Origin: Alloscardovia omnicolens
GTDB lineage: Bacteria > Actinomycetota > Actinomycetes > Actinomycetales > Bifidobacteriaceae
DNA length: 64,000 nt
Assembly (NCBI GenBank): GCA_040702985.1
Contig: CP159991.1
Location: 558,001 to 622,000 of the forward strand
Reading direction: 5' to 3'
The notes beneath the pieces were generated by a model that was not told where the DNA came from, made no database searches, and saw only the letters and a program-made list of their open reading frames with translations. A program made the position numbers and the translations under genes. Of the stretch, positions 48,557 through 57,297 are shown in pieces. Numbering within the stretch: the first letter of the stretch is position 1; each line of letters opens with the position of its first letter.

Positions 48557-48645
48557 GTTTTATAGGGGCAAAACGTGGAATTGTTGGGGAGGTGATGCGT
48601 GGGGCCTTTGAGATCATCGTTTTCAGGGTAATTCTAGCCCTGAAA

Positions 48646-48961
48646 AGTGATCTGCTACAGTGAATCACTCCGTAGGGCAGGAAAATGCCTCTAAAATGAC
48701 ACTAAAACTGTCGTGAAAAGTGATTCACGTGAGCGAATCACTGCGTAGGGCCTAAAAACACCCTCAAACAGGCATAAAAACAGCCCTGGGCAGTGATTCA
48801 TTATAGTGAATCACTCCGTAGGGCCTTTTTTACCCCTAAAAACCCTATGAAACCCGTCGCGAAAAGTGATCCACAAGAGTGAATCACTACTCAGGGCTCT
48901 TTTGCCCCTAAAAGTTGCCATCCCATAGGCCCCGAAAAGTGATTGACCCTACCGAATCACT
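48646..48961. repeat. Left 73-bp-period palindrome array (5 units)
   Basis: Five 24-bp palindromes of the form AGTGATTCAC-N4-GTGAATCACT start at 48646, 48719, 48792, 48865 and 48938. Every step is exactly 73 bp, with 49-bp spacers. Spacers are diverged but share edges: they begin (C)CGTAGGGC and mostly end GTCGCGAAA or GTCGTGAAA. No open frame spans the array (73 is not a multiple of 3). The remaining 48557-48645 and 48962-49199 show no gene. Not a CRISPR: the repeats are palindromic and imperfect and the spacers are related. Confidence 0.9.
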
Positions 48962-49199
48962 TTTCTCGGCACAAAAATAATGCACATCAGACATGTCTTG
49001 CGCTATAGCCCTCTTTTATTGTCTGTGAGGATGTCGAGGATCGCAATGGGCAAGCACGCGCCGGCATTCACAACAAAAATTTCGTTAGTTTCAGTGCCCA
49101 TCATTTTCAATTAGCTCATGATGAACATAGGAAATAAAAGCCGATAGATAACGGTTGATTACAGTACGAGAATCCCCAAGATTGGCAGAGGAGACATAT

Positions 49200-49880
49200 A
49201 TGAAGATCGCACTTATTGGTGGTCATGGAAAGGTTGCTTTGCTTGCAACTCCTCTCTTAGCACAAGCAGGTCATGACGTTGTGTCTATTATTCGCAATCC
49301 AGCTCACGTTGCGGACGTAGAAAAAGCTGGTGCAACAGCTCATGTTGCAGATATTGAGAGCATGGATCAGCACGCATGGAACGAGCTTCTTTCCCATGAT
49401 TTTGATGCAGTAATATGGTCAGCTGGCGCCGGTGGTGGTAGCGCAGAAAGAACATGGAAGGTAGATTTTGAATCCGCGAAGCGTTCTATGGTGGCAGCTG
49501 TGCGCGCCGAAATTAAAAAATATGTGATGGTCAGTTTTATAGGCTCGTCCTTGCTGCATACAGTACCAGAAAACAGTAGTTTCTGGACATATGCCCAAGC
49601 TAAAGCTGAGGCAGACGCCTTTTTGCATGGAAGCGGCTTAAATTATCTTATTTTAGGTCCAAGTACTCTTACTCTTGACAATCCGTCAGAGCGAATCGAC
49701 CTCGTGGAGCATAGCGCACAGAAGGCTACAAATGGTACTGAGCAGCATGGGTACACGTCTCGTGCAAATGTTGCTCGCATGATTGTTGCAGCTGTGCAAG
49801 CGAGTGATGAAGCGTATGGAAAAACATATGATTTCATTGATGGTTCAACACCAATTGCTGAGGTATTTGCTCGCAACTAG
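49200..49880 (+). CDS. NAD(P)-binding oxidoreductase, SDR/YwnB-like
   Basis: 226 residues. The Rossmann fold starts with MKIALIGGHGKVALLATPLLAQAG (glycine motif GGHGKV), followed by VVSIIRNPAHVADVEKAGA, AVIWSAGAGGG and VMVSFIG, FWTYAQAKAEADAFL with an SDR-like Tyr-x-x-x-Lys variant, and LNYLILGPSTLTLD. This is the atypical SDR group related to YwnB and NmrA-like proteins; the substrate is unknown. ATG 49200 with GAGGAG upstream is chosen over an in-frame start 45 bp earlier. It stands alone between the 73-bp array and the mannoside locus. Confidence 0.85.
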   Translation: MKIALIGGHGKVALLATPLLAQAGHDVVSIIRNPAHVADVEKAGATAHVADIESMDQHAWNELLSHDFDAVIWSAGAGGGSAERTWKVDFESAKRSMVAAVRAEIKKYVMVSFIGSSLLHTVPENSSFWTYAQAKAEADAFLHGSGLNYLILGPSTLTLDNPSERIDLVEHSAQKATNGTEQHGYTSRANVARMIVAAVQASDEAYGKTYDFIDGSTPIAEVFARN

Positions 49881-49907
49881 AGTAACGCTTGTTTTAATAA
49901 AATAAGT

Positions 49908-49950
49908 AGGTTTCCTCTCCTTTTTTGCTTAAGAAGGGAGGAAACCTTTG
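49908..49950. terminator. Terminator after the NAD(P)-binding oxidoreductase
   Basis: AGGTTTCCTC (49908-49917) and GAGGAAACCT (49938-49947) form a 10-bp stem, with an inner CTCC/GGAG extension, followed by TTGTTTAT. Confidence 0.85.
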
Positions 49951-50056
49951 TTTATGCAGTACAGGATTTCATAGACTTTTTAAGTTGAGAGAATAATTGG
50001 CATAAAGAGTGACGCACAATTTGGAGCGTGCAGTCAATACGTTTTTTAAAGACACG

Positions 50057-50078
50057 CTTAACGCAAGCGGTTAAGTAA
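50057..50078. promoter_or_regulatory. Operator-like site A, mannoside locus
   Basis: CTTAAC-N7-GTTAAG (50057-50075) is an inverted repeat, and CGCAAGCGGTTAAGTAA (50062-50078) matches 11 of 17 bases of the motif shared with sites B, C, D and E. It lies about 360 bp before the binding-protein start, upstream of site B, and could support looping. Confidence 0.6.
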
Positions 50079-50239
50079 AATTTTGTGTGTTAATAATACG
50101 TATACAGAAGATAATGTGTACTCGTAAAAGTGGTAAAAGTAAAGCATCTAGGCGCTTTATATAGCTATTTTAGTGCGTTTTATAAACAAAAAATGTGTGC
50201 AGATTTGAGGGGTGCTTATGAAAAATTCTATAAAAATTA

Positions 50240-50277
50240 CTTAAGCGGTTGCGTAAAAAAGAAATTCTTGCTATGCT
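50240..50277 (+). promoter_or_regulatory. Promoter of the mannoside operon with operator-like site B
   Basis: TTGCGT (50249-50254), 17 bp, TATGCT (50272-50277) is a good promoter. Site B, CTTAAGCGGTTGCGTAA (50240-50256), covers the whole -35 box. A leader of about 140 nt follows before ATG 50421. The 49951-50239 stretch holds no gene; it is AT-rich and contains site A. Confidence 0.75.
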
Positions 50278-50420
50278 CGAGTTAACTTCACTGCATGTTC
50301 CTGAATAGGGGAAAGTAGTGCAGTAATTTACTGTCATTCATCGTAGAATGACTGGATTCTAAGTATTGGTTTGCTTGCCAATGCTTTTATCTCAGTCGAT
50401 AGCCAATGAAGGAGAGAAGA

Positions 50421-51815
50421 ATGAGGCTAGGTAAGAAGATTATGGCAGCAGTGACTGCTGGAGTATGTGCTTTGAGCATGGCAGCCTGCTCAAGCGGTTC
50501 AGCAAGTAGTGAGTCTACTGACTTACAGTATAAGGACATTAAGCTAGGAACAACCGGTAAAGATATAAAAGCAACTATTAAATTCTTTAACGGTCGTACA
50601 GATATGGCTCAGGATTCTTATCCAGGAACCACGTGGAAGCAGTATGTTGCAAAATTTAATAAGCTTTATCCAAATATTACTGTGAAGGTAGAAGCTGGAA
50701 CAGATTATGAGCAAAGCGCCCTGACTCGTCTGCAAGGTGGTGACTGGGGCGATATTATGATGATTCCTGCAGTTGACCAGTCAGAATTAAGCAACTATTT
50801 CCTTCCTTTTGGAAAGCTCGAAGATATGAGCAAGCTTGTTAAGTATGTATACAACAAGGAATATAAGGGAACAGTTTACGGCATTCCAAGTGATGGTAAC
50901 GCTTTAGGTCTTGTTTATAACAAGAAAGTATTCCGTGAAGCGGGAGTTACTGAGCTTCCAAAGACTCCAGAAGAATTCATCAGCGCTCTTAAAACAATTA
51001 AAGAAAAGACTTCAGCTACTCCTTTATACACTAATTATGCTGCTGGATGGACGATGGGTGCATGGGATGCATATATTGGAACTAATGCCACAGGCGATGC
51101 AAAATATATGAGCCAAAATTTGCTGCATACCAAAGATCCATTCGCTGATCCTCAAGATGGAACTCATGCTTATAACGTGTATAAGATCCTCTATGACGCT
51201 GTGTCTGAAGGGCTGACTGAAGACGATTACTCTACCACCGACTGGGAGGGTAGCAAGACCAAGATGAATAATGGCGAAATTGCTACCATGGCTCTGGGTG
51301 CATGGGCAGTAGGCCAGATGAAGAATGCGGGCGACAATCCAGATGATGTAGGCTATATGCCATTCCCTATTAGCGTTGATGGCAAACAGTACACTGCATC
51401 AGCTCCAAATTACGCATTCGGTATTAATAAAGACTCTGGTAAGAATAATCAAGAAGCATCCATGATTTTCGTCAAGTGGCTTATTGAAAAGTCTAATTAT
51501 GCGTATAACGAAGGTGGAATTTCTGTTGCAAAGAACGATGACCGTCTTCCAGAAGCATATGAAGCCTTTGCAGATGTGACATTCTTAGAGGATGAAGCAT
51601 CACTCAAGGGTGAAGAAGATTTGTTCAACAACCTTAATTCTGAATCAGAACTTGGTATCAACGCCGGCGGTGATGCACGTGTTCAGGCAATCGTAGAACA
51701 CGCAGCTAATAAGGATCAAAAGTACGATGACATCGTGAAAGAGTGGAATGAAAAGTGGAATGCCGCTCTGGAATCTGAAGGTGTAGACGTCAAATACACC
51801 ACCGTTGCGAAGTAG
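50421..51815 (+). CDS. Sugar-binding lipoprotein of a CUT1 ABC transporter (SBP family 1)
   Basis: Extracellular oligosaccharide receptor (464 residues), anchored as a lipoprotein: KKIMAAVTAGVCALSMAACSSG, with Cys in MAAC. SBP-family-1 features include ITVKVEAGTDYEQSALTRLQGGDWGDIMMIP, YGIPSDGNALGLVYNKKVF, and MALGAWAVGQMKNAG, typical of sugar rather than peptide binding. ATG 50421 has GGAGAG upstream. It is the first gene of the locus with GH2 beta-mannosidase, GH36 alpha-galactosidase and an AGE-family isomerase; the likely ligands are manno- or galactomanno-oligosaccharides, by context only. The transporter ATPase is not in the window. Confidence 0.92.
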   Translation: MRLGKKIMAAVTAGVCALSMAACSSGSASSESTDLQYKDIKLGTTGKDIKATIKFFNGRTDMAQDSYPGTTWKQYVAKFNKLYPNITVKVEAGTDYEQSALTRLQGGDWGDIMMIPAVDQSELSNYFLPFGKLEDMSKLVKYVYNKEYKGTVYGIPSDGNALGLVYNKKVFREAGVTELPKTPEEFISALKTIKEKTSATPLYTNYAAGWTMGAWDAYIGTNATGDAKYMSQNLLHTKDPFADPQDGTHAYNVYKILYDAVSEGLTEDDYSTTDWEGSKTKMNNGEIATMALGAWAVGQMKNAGDNPDDVGYMPFPISVDGKQYTASAPNYAFGINKDSGKNNQEASMIFVKWLIEKSNYAYNEGGISVAKNDDRLPEAYEAFADVTFLEDEASLKGEEDLFNNLNSESELGINAGGDARVQAIVEHAANKDQKYDDIVKEWNEKWNAALESEGVDVKYTTVAK

Positions 51816-52253
51816 ATTCTTGCATCGTGTTTCCACACAATAAAACACACGTAATGCGAATATAACTGAATATTGAATATCGTGGTGCGAGCACAGATTG
51901 ATAAGAGTTGCATCGGTGTATCTCTCACTTCTCCTCACCGCGCTCGCACCATCTCATCATTGCTCCTGATGGTGAGGCTCTTAACTGGTCTGCAGAGCCA
52001 GAGTCCCAAACAACTAAATCTGCGGTTCATTCCCGTCTTCATCTCCACTGTGAGATTTTTACGGAAAACAGCCGTCAATCTATTGCTGACTGATGTTGGC
52101 TACACGTAGTCAATCTCTCACGGTGGAGGGGTATGGATCTCACTCAATTTTTTGCTGAATTTTATATTCGAGCAGACTTTATATTCAAACGAATTAAAGC
52201 GCTGCTATCGAATATGTACGATTAATAAAACTTCCAAGAGAAAAGAGGATGTC
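51816..52253 (+). other. 438-bp gap between binding protein and permeases with competing hairpins
   Basis: TGGTGCGAGC (51883-51892) pairs with GCTCGCACCA (51942-51951). CACCATC (51947-51953), overlapping that second arm, pairs with GATGGTG (51968-51974). The two stems exclude each other. They could set the high ratio of receptor to permease, or act as a switch. Open frames in the gap (for example ending SRQSIAD) have no good ribosome site and no recognised family; a decayed gene cannot be ruled out. Confidence 0.5.
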
Positions 52254-53351
52254 ATGTCATCGGCAACAGCTGTTCGCTACAACGATACAGACACAGACAT
52301 ACCATATAACACACATCCCAAGGATTGGCGCAAGGGTCTAACAATTGTTGCGTTTAGCGCATTGCCGCTGACACTGCTCGTTTTCTTCACCTATTTCCCG
52401 TTTGCTTCAATGGTGAGCTACAGCTTCTATAAGATGAAGTATATTGGCACTCCTCGCTGGGTGGGCTTAGACAACTATCTAGCTGTATTTAGCCGTCCAG
52501 ATACTCTTTCCTCACTGAAGCTGAGCGTATATTATATGGTAGGTGCGCTTGTGCAAGTGGCATTGGCATTGTACTTGGCAACAATCCTCGCATTCAAAGT
52601 GCGCGGCGGCAATGTGTTTAAGGGAGTGTATTTCTTCCCATACCTTATTAACGGTATTGCTGTCGGTTTTATTTTCAAGTTCTTTTACACGCGCGGCTTT
52701 GTTTTTGACTCGGTTTTGCAATGGTGCGGCTTTGATTTAGCTAATCTTCCCTATTGGTTAAAAGACCAATCCATTAATAACTGGTCATTGGTGGGAGCAT
52801 CGATTTGGCGTTATTTGGGTCAAAATGTCATTTTGTTCATTGGCGCTATGATGTCTATTGATAAAACAATGTATGAGGCTGCTGAAATTGATGGTGCAAA
52901 TAAGTGGCACCAGTTCTGCCACATTATTTTGCCGGGTATTAAAACGATTCTCGTGCTGAACATTATTTTGTCGATTACCGGCTCTTTATCTGCTTTCGAA
53001 GGGCCATACGTGATTACCACCGGCGCAAACGGTACCGCAACCTACTTCGTACGTATGGATCGTATAGCTCACGTGTCTCAAAAGGTAGGCTTGGCATCAG
53101 CTATGGCGGTTGTGCTGCTCATGATTATTCTGATTTGCGCTTTACTGCAGAACATTTTCTTCAAGTATGTGTTTAGAAATGCTGATGACGGTGTGGCTAA
53201 ATCTCGTAAAAAAGCTGCAAAAATTGCACGTCAGCGCCGTCGTGTGAATGCAAAAGCAGCTCCGCTATTCCGAAACGGTTCATCTCGCACGTCGCATACA
53301 TCGCATACATCTCGCACATCGCAGCGCACCCGTGTGGCTGCAACTCACTAG
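52254..53351 (+). CDS. Sugar ABC transporter permease (CUT1, MalF type)
   Basis: 365 residues with six membrane helices, the first at LTIVAFSALPLTLLVFFTYFPFASM. The EAA loop reads DKTMYEAAEIDGANKWHQFCHIILPGIK. ATG 52254 has AGAGGA upstream; the open frame starts 102 bp earlier, where the sequence lacks a membrane-protein start. The C-terminal tail is odd: after RRVNAKAAPL it has an HTS-rich repeat (HTSHTSRTS) of about 25 residues with no known role. MalG-type permease follows after 25 bp. Confidence 0.92.
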   Translation: MSSATAVRYNDTDTDIPYNTHPKDWRKGLTIVAFSALPLTLLVFFTYFPFASMVSYSFYKMKYIGTPRWVGLDNYLAVFSRPDTLSSLKLSVYYMVGALVQVALALYLATILAFKVRGGNVFKGVYFFPYLINGIAVGFIFKFFYTRGFVFDSVLQWCGFDLANLPYWLKDQSINNWSLVGASIWRYLGQNVILFIGAMMSIDKTMYEAAEIDGANKWHQFCHIILPGIKTILVLNIILSITGSLSAFEGPYVITTGANGTATYFVRMDRIAHVSQKVGLASAMAVVLLMIILICALLQNIFFKYVFRNADDGVAKSRKKAAKIARQRRRVNAKAAPLFRNGSSRTSHTSHTSRTSQRTRVAATH

Positions 53352-53376
53352 GCGTAGGAAAGAGTAGGTATATATC

Positions 53377-54297
53377 ATGGCTCAACTTAACGCACACACA
53401 GCAACATATGCATCCGCATCCGCATCAACATCAGTGGCATCGCCGCGCCGAACCTTCGGCTGGTATGAAGTGCGCAGAGGATTCTTCACTACGCTCAAAT
53501 ATCTCAGCCTTATTTTCTTTGCGTTTTGGTTCCTCTTGCCTGTGGTCAGCTGTGTTGTTACAGCAGCAAAAACAGAAAAAGAGTATCAGTCCACCTCGGT
53601 TATGCAAGCTCCAGCACACTGGTTCAATATCAGTAATTATGTTGAAGCTTTTACGGCATCTCATATGGGCATGGCTTTTATTAACTCTGTTATTGTGCTT
53701 GTTGTTGTACTTGTTGCCACTACGCTGATTGGTACACAGCTTGCCTATGTGCTCAGCCGCTTCACTTTCCCTGGAAATGGTCTTATTCGAGGCTTATTCG
53801 CTCTGGCAGCCCTGCTTCCAGGCATTGCAATGCAGGTGTCTATGTATGCCATCATGGTCAAGATTAATGCTGTAAACACCATGTGGGGATATATCTTGAT
53901 GATGTGTGGAACGGATGTTATTTCGATTTACGTATTCATTCAGTTCTTTGAAAATATTCCTACGTCTTTGGATGAATCTGCCATTGTGGATGGGGCGTCA
54001 TACTTTACGATTTACTCTAAAATTTTGTTGCCGCTGCTCAAGCCAGCAATTGTTACCTGCATGATTTTGAAGGGTGTTGGTGTATATAACGAGTACTATG
54101 CGGCAAACCTGTACCTGCAAGATAATAAGTTGAAGACTATTGCTATTGCGCTCTACTCTTTCACTGGTCCAATGGGAAGTAAATACAATCTGATTTGTGC
54201 AGGTGTTATTATTACGCTTCTGCCAATGCTTATTCTCTTCCTGATTTTCCAGAAGCAAATCTACAACGGTATTGCTGCTGGTGCTGTGAAGGAATAA
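53377..54297 (+). CDS. Sugar ABC transporter permease (CUT1, MalG type)
   Basis: 306 residues. A low-complexity N-terminus (ASASASTSVAS) precedes six membrane helices, starting with YLSLIFFAFWFLLPVVSCVVTA. The EAA loop reads PTSLDESAIVDGASYFTIYSKILLPLLKPA. It pairs with the preceding permease to form the channel for the SBP at 50421. A possible ribosome site AGAGTAGG lies upstream. 124 bp separate it from the beta-mannosidase. Confidence 0.93.
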   Translation: MAQLNAHTATYASASASTSVASPRRTFGWYEVRRGFFTTLKYLSLIFFAFWFLLPVVSCVVTAAKTEKEYQSTSVMQAPAHWFNISNYVEAFTASHMGMAFINSVIVLVVVLVATTLIGTQLAYVLSRFTFPGNGLIRGLFALAALLPGIAMQVSMYAIMVKINAVNTMWGYILMMCGTDVISIYVFIQFFENIPTSLDESAIVDGASYFTIYSKILLPLLKPAIVTCMILKGVGVYNEYYAANLYLQDNKLKTIAIALYSFTGPMGSKYNLICAGVIITLLPMLILFLIFQKQIYNGIAAGAVKE

Positions 54298-54421
54298 AAC
54301 TTAATAAACACTCAACACAGGCAGAGTAGATTAGCCTGAAGTTTTCTACAATAGGAGGCAATGAGGCGCGTCATAGATGACAGTTCTCGTTGTAAGCTTC
54401 GATAATACAAAAGGATATATT

Positions 54422-57112
54422 ATGACGTATCGTCCTCACACTTTTCAGCCATTGCACGAGGGATGGAATGTTCGAGCACTAAATCCTCAAGCTGTTCCCG
54501 TCGAGCTGCGAGAGAAACTTGCAGCAGGAATTCCAGCTCAGGTTCCTGGTGAAGTAACACTTGACTTGCATCGCGCAGGCTTGATTGCTGAACCTTTTGA
54601 TGGAGACAATGAAACTCATCAACAGTGGATTGGCGATATTGATTGGGAGTATTCCTGCCAGTTTGAATGGCATAACAATGACCAGGAGCGTTATGACCTC
54701 GTTGCTTACGGTTTAGATACTGTTGCCACCGTCATGCTGAACGGTCGCGTAGTGGCGGGAGTAAATAATTACCATCGTTCCTATCGCTGGGATGTGCGTG
54801 ATTTTCTTCATGATGGCGTAAATGCGATGGCAATTCGTTTCGCCTCCAGCGTGCGTGAAAGCGATGTGCGTGAGCAAGCTTTGGGCTATTATCCGCATAC
54901 AGAACATCATGCTTTTAATCAGATTCGCAAACCGTCCTATCAGTTTGGTTGGGACTGGGGCATCGATGTGTCTGGTGCTGGCATTTGGCAACCAATCGGT
55001 ATTGATTCATGGTCGGGCGCACGTATTGCAGCAGTCCGTCCGCTGGTAGACGTTACGGAAAACGGAACAGGCGTAGTTCATGTAACTGTGGAAATTGAAC
55101 GTGCAGGATCAGGACGCATTCCATCGTCTGATCAGGCTTTTGCTCATCGTCATGCTGTTCCGTTCAGTATTCAGTTGAGTGGACATGGAGTGCAGCAGAT
55201 TGTAGAGGCAGAAGTTCCAGCCGGGCGCAATAGTGTGACAGTGCAGGTCGAAGTACCGAATGCTCGTCTGTGGTGGCCAATAGGCTATGGCAATCAGCCA
55301 TTGTATGATTGCGTCGTCACGCTTGATGGTCGGGAGGAAACAGAATGGTCTGCCCGTCTTGGCTTCCGGACTGTGCGCTTGGATACTCGTGCAGATGAAG
55401 TAGGACGTCCATTCCAAATTTATGTGAACGAGGTGCCCGTTCATGCTCGTGGATACAACTTTGTTCCTGTAGACGCTTTCATAACCCGAGCGAGCCGAGA
55501 AGTGTATGAACAGCGTTTTGCAGACCTTGTTGAGTCCAATTCCAATATGGTGCGCGCATGGGGCGGCAGTATTTATGAGTCGGACGACTTCTATGATTTA
55601 GCTGATGAGTTAGGCATTATGGTGTGGCAAGACTTTATGCTGGCCTGTGCAGCTTATCCCGAAGATGCGGCTACAAAAGCAGAAATTGAAGCTGAAGCGC
55701 GAGAACACATTAATCGTTTGAGCAGTCATGCGAGCTTAATTGTGTGGAATGGTTCAAATGAGAACTATGTGGCATACTCTGAATGGGGCGGTTTCAAGCA
55801 AGCGCTGCGTGACGATGATCAGCCAACGAACGATTATGGCTACGGTGAGCGCGGTTGGGGAGACTACTATTATTCGCAGCTCTTCCCTCAGCTGTTCGAA
55901 CAAATGGGGACGTCTAGTGTGTATCTTCCAAGTTCTCCTATGAGCTTTACAAAATATACTTCTCCAAATTTAGATACTGACGGAACAATGCATATTTGGG
56001 ATGCATGGAATCGTGAAGATTACCGTGTTTATGCGCAGTATACTCCTCGTTTTGCTGACGAATTTGGATATCAAGCCCCTCCAGCGTGGAGCACTCTTAC
56101 GCGCGTAGTTCACGATGAAGAGATTGAACCTTTTGGTGAGCAGATGCTTGTTCATCAAAAAGCAAGCGGCGGAAATTACAAGCTCGCCCGTGGAATGCGT
56201 TCACATTTGACTCCGGGCCATCTTGATGATGTGAGTTATCGTGAAGATGGCACACGCGATTGGCTGATTCCAACTGATCATTGGGATGATATTCAAGATT
56301 GGCATTGGGCATGTCAGTTACAGCAAGCGCAGGCTTTACGTTTTGGTGTAGAACATATGCGTTCGCTCGAGCCTGTTAATGCTGGTGCGTTAATTTGGCA
56401 GTTGAATGATGATTGGCCAGTAGTATCCTGGGCTGCTGTGGATTACGACGGTCATCGTAAACCATTGTGGCACGCTTCTCGTGATTTCTTTGCTCCACGT
56501 TTAGCTACAATTCAGCCGCGTGTGTCTGCTCAAGCTCAAGAAAATTTGAGCTGGGAAGGTAAAAAAGTTGCTCCAGACTGTTTAGCTTTAGTGCTGGCAA
56601 ATGATACCCGTAACACGTGGAGCGGTATGTGGACAGTTCAGCGTATTCGCTTTGATGGAACGGTGTTAGCTGAACAGCGTGTGGATGTGGAGCTAGCAGA
56701 AACTGACCATCACACAGTCTTGCTTGATCATTGCATAGCAGATTTTGCAGATGCAACACAGGAACTGATTATTGCTTTCGTATCTTCAGAACATGATAAT
56801 CACGGTCCTGCTTTTGCTCGCGTTGTTTATAATCCTGCAGAAGTTATTGACCAACAGTTGGATGCTCATCCTCTTACTGCGTCGATTGAGGCAGAAGATG
56901 GAGGATATGCGTTAACCATTCATGCTACATCGTACGCGCGCGATATTTTCTGCATGGTTGATAAGGTCGATTCTGCAGCACGTATTGACGGCGGTATGGT
57001 GAGTCTGCTTCCAGATGAAAGTGTGCAATGGCATATTAGCTCTGATGGTGTGGATAATCCTGAAGATTTCTGTGCTGCACACGTATTGCGTTCAGCTAAT
57101 GATTTGAAATAG
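54422..57112 (+). CDS. GH2 beta-mannosidase
   Basis: Releases beta-linked mannose from the non-reducing end of manno-oligosaccharides, probably in the cytoplasm since no signal peptide is seen. 896 residues, the normal size. Visible: the N-terminal sugar-binding domain (PGEVTLDLHRAGLI, QQWIGDIDWEYSC), the central NMVRAWGGSIYESDDFYDLADELGIMVWQDFM barrel part, the acid/base in VWNGSNENYVAYSEW, and the nucleophile in FADEFGYQAPPAW. I choose ATG 54422 because AAGGATAT lies upstream; a frame-compatible ATG at 54377 has no ribosome site. An AGGAGG at 54353 is too far from either. Context with permeases and GH36 fits galactomannan-derived sugars. Confidence 0.93.
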   Translation: MTYRPHTFQPLHEGWNVRALNPQAVPVELREKLAAGIPAQVPGEVTLDLHRAGLIAEPFDGDNETHQQWIGDIDWEYSCQFEWHNNDQERYDLVAYGLDTVATVMLNGRVVAGVNNYHRSYRWDVRDFLHDGVNAMAIRFASSVRESDVREQALGYYPHTEHHAFNQIRKPSYQFGWDWGIDVSGAGIWQPIGIDSWSGARIAAVRPLVDVTENGTGVVHVTVEIERAGSGRIPSSDQAFAHRHAVPFSIQLSGHGVQQIVEAEVPAGRNSVTVQVEVPNARLWWPIGYGNQPLYDCVVTLDGREETEWSARLGFRTVRLDTRADEVGRPFQIYVNEVPVHARGYNFVPVDAFITRASREVYEQRFADLVESNSNMVRAWGGSIYESDDFYDLADELGIMVWQDFMLACAAYPEDAATKAEIEAEAREHINRLSSHASLIVWNGSNENYVAYSEWGGFKQALRDDDQPTNDYGYGERGWGDYYYSQLFPQLFEQMGTSSVYLPSSPMSFTKYTSPNLDTDGTMHIWDAWNREDYRVYAQYTPRFADEFGYQAPPAWSTLTRVVHDEEIEPFGEQMLVHQKASGGNYKLARGMRSHLTPGHLDDVSYREDGTRDWLIPTDHWDDIQDWHWACQLQQAQALRFGVEHMRSLEPVNAGALIWQLNDDWPVVSWAAVDYDGHRKPLWHASRDFFAPRLATIQPRVSAQAQENLSWEGKKVAPDCLALVLANDTRNTWSGMWTVQRIRFDGTVLAEQRVDVELAETDHHTVLLDHCIADFADATQELIIAFVSSEHDNHGPAFARVVYNPAEVIDQQLDAHPLTASIEAEDGGYALTIHATSYARDIFCMVDKVDSAARIDGGMVSLLPDESVQWHISSDGVDNPEDFCAAHVLRSANDLK

Positions 57113-57136
57113 GTGCACTTCTCGCATTACATACAG

Positions 57137-57176
57137 GGGTTCTTCTTTCTTACTTCGAGGAAGAAGAACCCTATCT
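57137..57176 (+). terminator. Terminator after the beta-mannosidase
   Basis: GGGTTCTTCTT (57137-57147) and AAGAAGAACCC (57161-57171) form an 11-bp stem followed by TATCTTTG. Confidence 0.85.
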
Positions 57177-57199
57177 TTGTAAATCTTTTGCTGTTCTAC

Positions 57200-57216
57200 A
57201 TTAAACGGTACAGTAG
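57200..57216. promoter_or_regulatory. Operator-like site C before the mannoside LacI gene
   Basis: ATTAAACGGTACAGTAG matches 14 of 17 bases of the locus motif CTTAARCGGTTCAGTAA. It lies about 80 bp before the LacI gene, consistent with autoregulation. Confidence 0.6.
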
Positions 57217-57297
57217 TATGTAGAGAAGAGTTTTGATTGTTCTGCTAGGATCTGGCAGGACTGTTAATAAATGGTATGAGAAAATAGCGAGGTAGAT

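Noticed and set aside
48595-48960. Short open frames with GGAGG sites running into the first palindrome of each array
   Set aside because: 22 and 29 codons only, ended inside the array; the similar residues (LKSD) simply reflect the repeated DNA.
48646-48961. CRISPR array
   Set aside because: Repeats are imperfect palindromes, spacers are related to each other at their edges, period is 73 bp, and no cas genes are present.
52133-52225. 30-codon leader peptide (MDLTQFFAEF start) before the permease
   Set aside because: GGAGGGG lies too close to the ATG for good initiation and no regulatory codon run is seen.
54361-54405. 14-codon open frame behind a perfect AGGAGG before the beta-mannosidase
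   Set aside because: Spacing to the ATG is only 2 bases; probably chance.
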